From Marchantia polymorpha subsp. ruderalis (lineage: Eukaryota > Streptophyta > Marchantiopsida > Marchantiales > Marchantiaceae), in contig AP031354.1 of NCBI GenBank assembly GCA_037833965.1, positions 28,932,001-28,996,000 on the forward strand: 64,000 bases of DNA, in the 5' to 3' direction. Below, piece after piece: positions 46,240 through 57,309 of this stretch. Both the position numbers and the translations under genes were made by a program. Position 1 is the first letter of the stretch; each line of letters begins with the position of its first letter. The notes beneath the pieces were generated by a model. The model worked only from the letters and a program-made list of their open reading frames with translations, ran no database searches and was not told the origin of the DNA.

Positions 46240-48060
46240 TTTCCAATATTACACATTTTCAAAATAGTTGAAGCAAATGAAAAAGAAAATCTTACTACGT
46301 GCTTAGCTTATTAGAAATAAAAGTACAAAGGTGATGAAATTTTATTTATTAAAAACATATGATTAAATAAAAACTGTATATCTTGTCTGACTTCTTACGG
46401 GCGATTCACATTCAATATGCAAACTTATACGACAAGATTTCATTTATACTTCTTTTGATTCTATAGACCGAATGCTATTTATTCTCGTTATGAGTTTCAC
46501 ATATTTCAATCAATACGTTAATTGGAATTTCAATCGTTTTCAAAATATGTTTTATATTAAAAAAATTGGAAAATTTTGGAAATACTTTATGTTACTTTGA
46601 AGCTAATTATTTATTTCATTTGTATGTTTGAACTTCATTTTGAACATAAATATTTGATTTTATATGTTGATAAATAATCATATTTTTTATTGATTAAAAT
46701 TTCAGTTTTTTTAAACATTATTTTTCATATTATTGTATACAAAATATTATTTTATACATTTCAATAAATCATAAATATTTGAAATATTTATATTGTGGTT
46801 AACTCTGGTCAATAAGTAACCTCACGTCCTAACTATTACATATTGAAATAAATTGACTCGCGTGGGCTTTCACTATGTGGACATAGTATTCCAAAAAGTG
46901 AACCACGTTATATTTTGTGTCTTGTGTGTTGGCTTGAGTTTGTTTGAGTATTTGATTCTCAATTTAACCTTGTTATTTTCATGGCTAATTAAATCATATG
47001 GATGTAGATCATGTTAGTATAGATAAATAAATCTAATTTTGAAACTAATATCAAATACTTGTTTTAAAGTTTCGTAGTGTACTTAATTATACATTTTTAT
47101 ATTTTGAGATTTTAAAACATTTGCTTCTCTAAATCATTGTTTGTAAAAAAATATTAGATTTTCAAATTTTATAAATGAAAATTGTTTCAATCTTTTTACG
47201 AATACATCTTCACTTGTATTGTTAATTTATATTATTTTTTGAAATATAATTATAAAATAATAATAATAATGAAGATATTTTATTCATATGTACATAGATG
47301 AAACCAAATTAATAACATGGACTATATTGCAATGTAATCATGTAAAAAATGAGACATATTGCATTCATCGCGTTTGTTTTCAAACATCTCAATCGGCCCA
47401 CATACAACAAAATACTTCAATACCATTTAATGTAAATATGAATTTGCTTAAATATTTTCTGCACTAGCATTAGCTACTAGATTTTATATAAAGATCTAAC
47501 CCGTATATAACTAGTGTCCAAAAATTCGATTGTCAATAAAATATAAAGCATTGAATTTGAAAACACGTAGATTAAATAATATGCAAGAAATAGATTTAGT
47601 ACATTTTATACATAGATTAACTTGTAGTTTAAATAAATTTTGAAATACATTCATTTCTAAACAATATATCTTCACAATAACAATCAGGTACCAAATTTTC
47701 AAATTGGTATAGATTATATTGTTCTTGAAAAAAGACAATGTTACTTAATTGCAAATAAATGAAAATATATAACGTTTTGATAGTGGTTAGTCTCATACGT
47801 CTCATGTTCTTTACGGAAAAAACCAACTACCGTTTGGCATATAACTTATTAATTACAAAGATATTTCTTAGACAGTTGATGCAATCACCCACTTAAGTGT
47901 TTTCATGTGACAATCATATGAAACCACTGATCTTTCTCATTACAATTACAAAATTTGCTCGTAAAGATTCAACAAAGTCCCATAAATCAAGCATAAAGGT
48001 TACTGTCATTGGATATTAGATTATATAAACGGTGGAAAGAGGAAATAATATTCGTGTAGG
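46240..48060. other. AT-rich block with a Copia-like LTR remnant
   Basis: No supportable gene. At 46793-46960 GTGGTTAACTC, AAGTAACCTCACG, ACTCGCGTGGGCTTTC, ATGTGGACATAGTATTCC and GAACCACGTTATATTTTGTG recapitulate the LTR phrases found at 37145 and 39010, in the same orientation. The rest is decayed AT-rich DNA. Confidence 0.5.
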
Positions 48061-48573
48061 ATTAGCTATAAACAAGGATGATAGGCCTGTGAGGCTCGGC
48101 TGAAGATCTCACGCTATCGCAATGGAGTCAAAGTGGAAATATCATGCGGCTAAAACTATCTCTAACATGTAACATATATGACCGTATCGACTTCTCTTAC
48201 AGGATAGCCTAATCCACAACTATATATATATATATGATATGATATGATGTAGATGTGGAAGGAATAGAATAATATCATGCCCCGATCCATCGAAACTTAA
48301 GCGGAACGCACATCTAGACTCTTAATTGAGTGCATGAGTCAAATTAAATGGCACCTATTGCACTGCACTCCAACTTATGTACCATTCCAAGGAGTGAACG
48401 AGAACTTTTAGAAATGTGACAATGTGATGTCATACGGTTGAAATGGATGACAAACAGGTACGTCGAAATCAAAAGCGATCTCTTTAGAACTGATCACGTC
48501 AAAATGTTTTTGTTTGAACATGAGAGATGATCACAAATGATGATCACAAATGCAAATACTTTACTCGAAGCTT

Positions 48574-48993
48574 TTACCAGTCTCCAGGTAAGTACGTGTA
48601 AACGTAAGACACCAGTCTAAAGTAATAGTACAGTAGAGGGGGTGGGGTAGAGGTGGGGTGCGAGTAGACAGACTGTAGGCGGCCAACTGGAAGACGGGCC
48701 CATTCGGTCACCAGGGCCTGTAATTGGGCCACCAGGCTTGTCCAATTGTGAATTCCAGATGGTGAGCTCCAGGACGCTGTCTCGACCATGTCAAATTTGT
48801 GGCTTGACGAGGCAGGTCCATCGGCACGAGGAAAGCTTTGGTCCACCTTTTCTTCGAGTCCTTCGGCCGGACAAGTGGCCAGCCCTGCAGCTGCCGCGTG
48901 GTTCGAGCGATGGATTCTTGGCGGCTTTTTGGACACCAAAGTGGTAAAAGTACAGTCGAGCTGAGCTTTTTGGATTAGACCAGTTTGCTTCAT
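48574..48993 (-). CDS. Doubtful 139-aa ORF in a GC island
   Basis: An ATG at 48993 opens a 139-codon frame within a short GC-rich island in AT-rich surroundings. The product has no recognised domain, signal or transmembrane segment; it has a Pro-rich stretch (PTSTPPPLL) and an aromatic tail. A GGCCTAT/ATAGGCC inverted repeat lies just upstream. It could be an element fragment or a chance frame. Confidence 0.15.
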   Translation of the reverse strand: MKQTGLIQKAQLDCTFTTLVSKKPPRIHRSNHAAAAGLATCPAEGLEEKVDQSFPRADGPASSSHKFDMVETASWSSPSGIHNWTSLVAQLQALVTEWARLPVGRLQSVYSHPTSTPPPLLYYYFRLVSYVYTYLPGDW

Positions 48994-49189
48994 TTTCCGG
49001 CCTATTTAATCATAGGCCTTGTTTTATTTACCATGAATTGCCTGGCTTGTTATTATCTGAAGCGCATTATTTGAGAGCATGTCTACTAGGTGGTAATTTT
49101 GCTTGCAAAACTCGGTAAATAAGCCTGAACGTGAGTGATTGAATCCAAAATTAGAATTCTTCGGCATCAGGAGAAAATGGTGGACGAGA

Positions 49190-52100
49190 CAGATGTTAGA
49201 ACTTCTAAAGCAAACCTTACGAGATAAACTGGGGATACTTCCAAGGTAGAATGTAGTTCACTCAACCACATATATATATTTCCGAAGTCAAAGTTGTAGT
49301 CCATGAATTATGGAGTGCACTCCAGCAGCTAAATTCAATACAAGCAATCGTGTTTCTTACGAGAATGGATATCCTGTCAAATCAAGAACAATTAAAATGC
49401 TTATATAAATGGCATAGAATTGTAGATAGTATATATATTGTATAGTATACTTCAAACACAAGGTTGTGTTGTTTCTGTGCGCATCAAAGTAAGTGGTAGC
49501 TTGTATTCAAAGTAAGAAGCTATTAAAATATCATATGTAATGTGCATAGTTATGATATTCATAGGTTCAAAGTAAAAATATATAATACAAAAATATTTGC
49601 AATCTTTTCTTTCTGTATTGAAGTAACATTATTTCAACTCTATACAATTCAAAAAACTCTAACAACAAATTTTCAAATTTAAATATTTACAAAATAATTA
49701 AAAAAATTTCTATTTATTTAAAACGTATATTGAAGTTCTGATTTTTTATAAAATATTTTAAGAAATTATTTGATTTAAAAATATATTTTTATTTGTTTTT
49801 TAAAAATATTGCAAAGGAAAATTCAATCAAAAAGTTGATAGAAATAAACCATTTACAATATTTTCACAAATAAATATCAAAATTTACATGCTCCAACATC
49901 ATCATCATCAAAATGATGATAATCGTTATCACATAAATCTTCTATCATGACAGTATTACGTCATGTGAGCACAACCAAATTTCTATTTAAATATCAAATT
50001 ATACTCTCAAATTAATCTCATGTATACATTGGAGTTGATTTTTGAAAATATTGGTAATTAAAAATATGCAAAGAAAAAATATTTATGGATATTTTTTTTA
50101 CACCATAGATTTATCATAATGAATATGAAATTGACATGGGACAAATTATATACGATATAATAGTCTTATGTGTATCAATATACACATTGCTTTATGATGT
50201 GCTTTGTGTATTCATATATGTCATTGATCATTATTAGTATTTTTATACATTATCATAAAATCAGTCTTAAATACATGAAATGAAACTGAAAATATATTTA
50301 TTATTTGATAAAAATACAACATATTATATTAATGTTTAACATTTATTCTCTAATTTATGAAAAATATTTATAAAGTTATAGATGATTGATTATACAAAAT
50401 GTAACTACAAATATCACTCAATTTATGAATCTTTTTGTTATTGTGAATACCATGAGGAATGTCTCCGAGTTCGTATGTCTTTGATAAATTTACAGAGGTT
50501 TTTTTAAATATCATTTATCATTTTTAATATCAATTGACGTTTATATTATTTCATTGTTTGAAAAAATGTGTACAAAATATTAATATTATTATCATTACAA
50601 ATATATACTAATATGATATAAAAATGATTGATTATTACGTAACAAAAATATATTCTATGTTTCACTGATTTTACTTATTTAATTTATATTTATTACAAAA
50701 ATTACACGAATCAAAAATATGAAATATATACGCATATACCAAATGTGGTAAAAATAATGTATTGTGAGAAAAAATTACCTAAGTACAACTTCATGATATA
50801 TGTTTTAATATTTAACAATAAGGTATATTTATGTTTGGATTTTTTATAGAACATTGATTAATTTATATGTAAATTTTCTTTTCATGAAATATTGTATAAA
50901 TATGTTATATAGTATTATGGATACAGATTAAAAAATTTAACACTAATTTTTATCACACTAATTGAAACAAAAGTAGTTTAAAAAAAATATAGATTAATCT
51001 TTAAATTGATATCTTGGGAAAATCTCCTTTTTATGTTAGAAAGAAAAATTAAATTGAAAATTTATGTATAAGGAAAATAATGAGTTCAAGAATTTTTATT
51101 ATGAAAAAATGAATATCCCTAACAGATTTAAATTTTCTGGCTAAAAAATGGAAAATTCTTCAATTTTTATATCATATTCTATATTCATATTTTAAAACAA
51201 ACTTCTGTATCTTTTGATATCATAATTTCAGATAAATATAATTTTTATACATTTTTACATGAGACTACATGTTTGTAGTAAATCATGTAAACATGTCTGC
51301 AGCATTAAGAACCTTTCTTTTTAAATTATGGAAAGATTGAAAAATCCATAAATGCGTTGAAGTATAATTTGCAACCTGTCATGATGATGTGATTTTACAT
51401 CACATATAAGTCAATTTACATCTAACAATATATTTATACAATATTTGAAATATTTACAATATATTATTCTATTGAATTTTTTTGAATGTCAATATATCTA
51501 ATATACAGTTTAAATGTGTGCAATTTATGGAAAAATGGGTTGCAGATGAATTGAATTTAAATGTTAATTTTCTAATGAAGACAATATAATCATTTTTTTT
51601 TGGAAATATACAATGGGCTTAGAAATTAAATGGGAGACCGATTCCCTTATTGTTCTTTTGTGAATGAAAGAACTAAGTAAAGTTTAGAAGAAAGATAGTA
51701 TCAAAATTTTGCGAAAAATCCGGACTTTAGTTTTTTACTTAATATGATGAAGTTAATTGATGATTTAGACTCTGCTGTTGCATTCAATTATGAATATTTG
51801 TGAAATTCAAGCCATAGATGAAACATTTGATTTTAGAATTGACAAAGTTCTACATTCATAAAACGTATTACATCAACATGTACCAGAATAACAAATGCGT
51901 GAAAGACATTTAGCATGAGTTATTTATTCAATTTTACACTTTCTTATGTATTGGACTAATTGTAAATATTAAGTTTAGATACGTATAGATATATTTATTT
52001 TTTGCTTTCTATATTCAGAAATTTAATTAGAATATAGTTAACATCTTCAATCAATTACTTTATCATATAGACATTTCCGAAAATGAATTGTTCATGTCAC

Positions 52101-52200
52101 ATTGTTTCGATTATTTTCAATTATTCTATATTCGAAATATATCAAAAAGAGCATAATAACATACGTTTTGTGGATTCGAAAAGTGAAAAATAATATTCCT
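49190..52200. other. AT-rich, gene-free block
   Basis: TGTTAGAACTTC at 49194 resembles the LTR start at 41113. From about 49500 to 52200 the sequence is extremely AT-rich with no supportable frame, and is the longest such block in the window. I see no repeat ends in it. It stops about 40 bp before the last candidate exon of the membrane-protein gene. Confidence 0.5.
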
Positions 52201-52239
52201 ATTTATGGAATAAGGCTATGTAAATACTGCATGTTGTAA

Positions 52240-52979
52240 TTACTGTACTATGACCGTCGTAGGCTGTGGTGTTTCCTTTGTGAAGCTTGATGCGGGATTT
52301 CTAATATTTTTATATCTGTTGTCGATGGCTCTTAACTGAGAATACCATGTGAGTTTGTTTTGAGTCTATTGTACTTCTCAAGTGATCAAAAAGTACGTGC
52401 TCATAACTTTCCCCCTTACCTGGCTCACACTCCACCATAGGAATACAACTCCCCGAAGAAGTTCAACCAGCATAACATATACAAGAAATGAATGGTTCCG
52501 GCTCACGACAACAGCCATAATTATTATTCCAAGAGAGAAACATAAATCCATAACCTTAAAACGTGACCTGTAAAAGTCCACATTTGACGTCCAATGCATA
52601 TTTCGAAGACGAACCTGATGAGATCAGAGGGCCTTGCCACTGGGGCCTCGAAGTGTTCCACCAAAAAGGACAAATCGAGGTTCCCTACAACCTGTCCACC
52701 ACAGTAACCCTTGTGAACAGTTAATAGAGAGGCTAATTAAAGCTTACTAAACCACTTGCAGATAACATCGAGGCCAATGAGGTCGAGTCCACTGACCGCG
52801 GTAAGCGAGACGTAAACCAGCACCGGGTTATTAAAGAAGGCTCGCCGGGAATGAGGTTCGCTTTTCAGGCATTCGTAAAATGCGGTAAGCGCAATTACTT
52901 CGGCCAGTGGAATACGAACCCTCCCTTCCGAAGCGACGAAAATTGCGGGTGAGGATTTTCCCCCCGAACCCGAGGCCAT
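52240..52979 (-). CDS. Putative small multi-pass membrane protein, three exons (unrecognised)
   Basis: Exon 1 (from ATG at 52979, context ATGGCC) encodes about 76 residues with a hydrophobic stretch containing NPVLVYVSLTAVSGLDLIGL. Exon 2 ends at 52420 before a consensus donor (CAG/GTAAGG) and encodes LGIIIMAVVVSRNH, LVYVMLVELLRG and VVFLWWSVSQ, two to three likely membrane segments. Exon 3 (52335-52240) follows a TCTCAG acceptor exactly in phase and encodes 31 hydrophilic residues to TAA; intron 2 is 84 bp. The exon 1-2 join is unresolved: donor GTAAGC (52742-52747) is out of phase with the acceptor at about 52584, whereas a weaker donor GTTTAG is in phase. I do not recognise the family. The gene is divergent from the tetraspanin gene. 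Confidence 0.42.
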
Positions 52980-53363
52980 AATTAATAACAGGCCAGGCGA
53001 TGGAGTTTGAAAGGGGCCGAATATCGGGCCGAGCGACAGACGGACGTGTCACATGCCGAGAGAGCCGAAGCTGTGGCGGGGAGCCGGCGATCCGAGATAA
53101 CCCGGGTTAGGGACGATGTAACCCCGGTTAGGGCGAGGTCGAGGGCAAGGGCGAGGGCGAGGGGCGAAGGTGCCACGCGCTGTGGGAAGACGTGTCCCGG
53201 GGAAGTGCACCAGGCCGGAGAGAGCCGTCGATGGTCGAGATCGTGCGGTGGAGGGCGACGGGGAGCGGATTTTTTACTGGGGGATTTAGCGACAATCGGG
53301 ACAGGGCCGGGACATGCAGAGCGTTGTCCGGAGGGTGGTATCTGGGAGCGTTGCTCGGGTCGA

Positions 53364-53930
53364 GTGAGAGAGAGGGAGTGGGAGAGAGCGACAGAGCGAG
53401 CGAGAGAGAGAGAGAGAGAGAGCGAGCCAGCGTTCGTTCGGGCCCCTCGCTGGCAGCATTCCTTCCTCCCCCGTTCCCTTTCCCTGGCTGGCCTCGTAGT
53501 TCGTCCTCGGAGTCCCTCCCTCCCCCTCTCTCCCTCCTTCCCCCTCCTTCCCTTTTGACTGCCTTCGTCCGCTTCTGTCTGGCTATGGTGGACTCATCGA
53601 CTGCTCACCCTCGAAACCCTTACTGACTTTTTCCCTGTACCGATCTGCACCTACACATCGTGCGGCATTTCAATCCTGTTACCGCTTTTATTCTTCTTTC
53701 CACGGCTCGTCTCCAATTTCCGATTGAAAGTCGTACTCGCCTGATCTGGCTCCTTCCACAGGTTGCAATCGAACCCTCCTCTCGGTTTCCGTGCGTTTGT
53801 TGGTGGGAGGCAGGGAGGGACGAGAGGTCAGAGGAAGCGGAGTGGATTGAGAGAGGGAGAAAGAGAAAGAGAAAGAGAAAGAGAGAAAGAGAAAGAGAGA
53901 GAGAGAGGAGAGGAGAGGCGAGGAGAGGAG
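53364..53930. promoter_or_regulatory. GA/CT tract cluster in the shared 5' region of two divergent genes
   Basis: A (GA)n run (53364-53428) is followed by a pyrimidine run of CCCTCC/CTCTCC type (53459-53556) and then a (GAAA/GA)n run (53846-53930). Such tracts are common in plant 5' UTRs and promoters, bind BPC/GAGA factors, and can form triplex DNA. The interval 52850-53300 is also strongly GC-rich with CG dinucleotides. It lies upstream of the tetraspanin ATG, probably in promoter and leader. Long open frames across the tracts come from composition. Confidence 0.55.
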
Positions 53931-54629
53931 TGTAGGAGGCTTCTGGTTATATACTTTGGCGCCACAAGGTGGACTTTCATCGTTGGGCGTCTCAGAGAGG
54001 AGAGATTCTTCGCTGTCTGTCGCTACGATCCGATTGGAGGTCCTAGATTTGCCTCTCCTGCGTGCTGATCTAGAGGCAGGAAGGCAATTCTATTGTACCG
54101 CAATTGAGAGCTGGGATTTTGTAAGGCTTTTGTCCGTCTCGTGTATGGAATCTCGTTCTGCTCGTGTGATTTAGATCGCGCTGTCGGTGGTCTTTGTGTC
54201 CATGATGGTAGATGATTGGTGTACTAGTCTTGTGCTGTGGGAACTGTCGTGTTATGTGTGAAACGAAGCTCAGCTCTGCATGCGTTAGTCTGTTGATTTG
54301 AGGACCATCCACGGTCATGTTTCCGTATGCTTAGAGCTTGTGGAAACACAGAAGCTCGTGTGTGTCTCTGACAGTTTCAGATCTGCCGTTTGTTCAGGTT
54401 TCTGTACGAACGCCCGTCCCCCATCAACTGGATTGGAGGAGATGGTCGTGGGGGTTGTGGGGGGACAGGATTAGTACAGGGCTCGCTTTTAGCATAGTCG
54501 ATGCGTATTCCACACCGTAAATTTAGAATTCTCAACCTGAGTTTCATCTTATAGGGAAAACATACTACATCTACTGCGCTCGCGGAAAATTTTCTGGGAG
54601 TACAGATCCTGATCAGGTGAATAGCCACC

Positions 54630-57309
54630 ATGACTTGCCGAGGGTTTTTACAGTGTACCTTGAAGCTGACGAACTTTCTACTGACACTTGTGGGGGCTGC
54701 CATGGTTCTATATTCACTTTGGATGCTGAATCAATGGCACAAACATCCGCCCAGTCCGAGCCCCACTCCATCTCCTTCTGATGATGACATGAATGCGATC
54801 GAAGATCTGGTTGCAACCGCGAGATCTACTATGGAGGCTTTGAACTTGCCCTCAGGGAATGGCATGTCAGAAGGTGAACCTTTGGAGGGTCTCACATTTA
54901 TCATGAACACTCCAGAGAAGCTTCAAAATTCCATATTCCCCGACAACCTTCCTGCTCCATGGTACGAGTTTGTGCGTTTACTACGATTCCTGGATATTGA
55001 TTGCTGAATCGTCTTCAATTTGTGTTGTTTATTCTAGGTAATGGGAATGCATTGTCTGGACTGTCCTTGCTATCGTGACGAGCAGGATAGTAAATCAAGG
55101 AGTATGAATCCTACAGTTTTCTTCAGAAAGTATCTACTTGCTGCTTTTAGAGGTTCTCTGCTAAAATTTCCAAGTAGTGGCCCCTTTAGGTCTCTAAAGC
55201 TAGGCAAATGATTCTTACTTATTTTTGGTTGTGGGTTTATTATCAATGAAAGTATCGAATACCATAATGTGCTTCATGCATGACAAGTTGCTTTCTCTGT
55301 CCAGGTTTATCTACGCCTTCCTGGGCTTGGGAATTATTACATGCCTCATCACTTGCACGGGACATATTGCCGCGGAGACAACCAGCGCCTGCTGTCTGTC
55401 ATGTGTATCCTGAATCATGAGGCTTAAGCCCAGTGATGCATGTTAAATGTCGTGTGGAGTGCCGATCTCAGATGCTTTCAGGATATGAGTCTCATGTGTT
55501 CAGTGCTGTGTGAGCATATAAATCATGTGCATATCCAGGAGGGGTCTAGTGAGAGTCTGGGCATTCTAATTGCTTAGAAAGGTGACTTTCATGCTGAATT
55601 ATCTATCATGTGATTCGATTCCATGCTCTACCGGTGTACCGTCCTTGACTTCAGGTTGCAGTATACACTGTTGATTTTCATGTTCCTTCTAGTGCAGGGG
55701 GCACTAACTGCTGCCATCTTCTTCGACAAAAATTGGCGCAATGTGAGTTTTCACCTTCTCGGAGCTCTTTAAGCTCGGTTGCCGGTCTTCTAGCCCACTT
55801 TGTATACACTTTCTCGAGTAGGCGGAGTAGGCTTGGATCTAAATACCTGAAAATTTATTTGCTTCTACTTCCGGCTTGAATGTTATCAGCAACTTGATGT
55901 TCAGTTTGATTAGGGACTATCCAGAAGGAAGCCAAGCCGTAGCCTAGTAGTTCTCGTTTCAATGCTCGGCAATTGCGCGGGATCTGTAGTGTTGGGATTA
56001 CGAGACTGGCTGACACAATTGACCCCCATTTGCCTCTGTTTTAAACTCGGAACTAGCTCTAAGGACAAGGATTTTTGAGTAGATTGAGACATGCAAATCT
56101 ACCACATGACAACCGTGTTGGAACCTTTCCACACCCTAGATTCGTGTAATCGTGCCCATAGGTGAATCAGTCTAAATATGCTTCTTTCTGGACTCCGGGT
56201 ACGACAGTTTGCAGTTAGCAAAACATCTTGTTAGCGAACTCAATCTTGTTGAAACCCTATTTATGATTTGTGACACTTTTGTTTCATTTGTTTGAATTGT
56301 TCAGGACATTCCTAACGATCCAACAGGACAACTGGCCAACATTGTCGATTTTGTGAAAGATAACTATGAAATTTGCAAGTGGGTTGGCTTAGCTGTTGTC
56401 ATCATCGAGGTGGGTTACTCTAACTCTGGATAGAGTGTTGTGCAGCGCTTTCCATTCCGTGTGGCAATTGCCCGTGTGACTGTGTAGTATACTCAATGTA
56501 TCCATAGCGAGTTGTAAATTAAATAATGGATGTACGAGAAGTAGGGAGGTCAGCTGAATCTATTTCTACGAGTAGGCCCATCCACTCGTATTTCTTCCTT
56601 TACAATGGACATGACTCGTGTAGCATCTTCTTTGGTATCGGAAGATAGGCATTCTACTTCTCGGAACCAACTGAAGAAGTTTACTCTTAAGCTTGATAGG
56701 AGTGTACCGACAGAGAACCTAAGACATTAAGGTGTTTCAACCATCATGTCGTTTCCACTGGTTTGTCAAACGCCTTCAGATTTGCATTGTCTTACTTACG
56801 TCTGCCTTCTCGTGGACAGGCGTTGTCTATGCTCTTATCTTTCACTCTGCGAGCAGTGTCTGACCCAAGGAAGTCTGGTTACGAAAGTGATGACGATTAT
56901 CCTCCAAGATCGAACCGTGCACCGCTGCTCAATCGCCAGACAACTAGTGCCGCAAGCGCCCCTCCTGCACCTGGTGGTGCACCTATTGAGAGTCGCCCAG
57001 CACGCAGCGATGAGTGGAGCAAAAGAATGCGAGAAAAGGTAAACTAGACTGTTTGGAACATTCTTGAGTTTTTTCAATGTTGCATTCTGCTATCTCCATA
57101 GAGATCTTTGCCAGCTGTGTTAAATGGGAATTGCCAGAGTACGCTGACAAATTTTGCACTTGTATCATTTTCTGACAAGTCTTCCTTGTGTGCAGTATGG
57201 CCTCGACACTAACGAATTTTCGTACAACCCATCTGAATCAAGACGATTCGCTCAGCAGGGTGCCCAAGGGACAGAAGAAAAGAAGGGTGGCTGCTGCACC
57301 ATTATGTAG
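54630..57309 (+). CDS. TOM2A-type tetraspanin, six exons, 316 aa
   Basis: Four-pass scaffold protein of the TOM2A (Arabidopsis tetraspanin-18/19/20-like) subgroup; these sit in endomembranes, and TOM2A is known as a host factor for tobamovirus multiplication. Exons are 54630-54961, 55305-55404, 55662-55742, 56305-56409, 56820-57038 and 57196-57309; all introns are GT-AG and phases agree. The ATG has an ideal context (GCCACCATGA). [16 protein letters not shown] matches the family's N-terminus. Membrane segments lie near residues 12-33, 112-131, 145-165 and 196-216. The first extracellular loop is long, with [10 protein letters not shown]; the second is short without the animal-type CCG motif. 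The tail has [18 protein letters not shown] and ends CTIM, a CaaX-like box that may be prenylated. Identification is confident; no expression signal besides the GA tracts was found. Confidence 0.93.

Noticed and set aside
53192-53935. Open frames rich in Arg/Glu across GA tracts
   Set aside because: Produced by the (GA)n and (GAAA)n repeats; no domain and no splice support.
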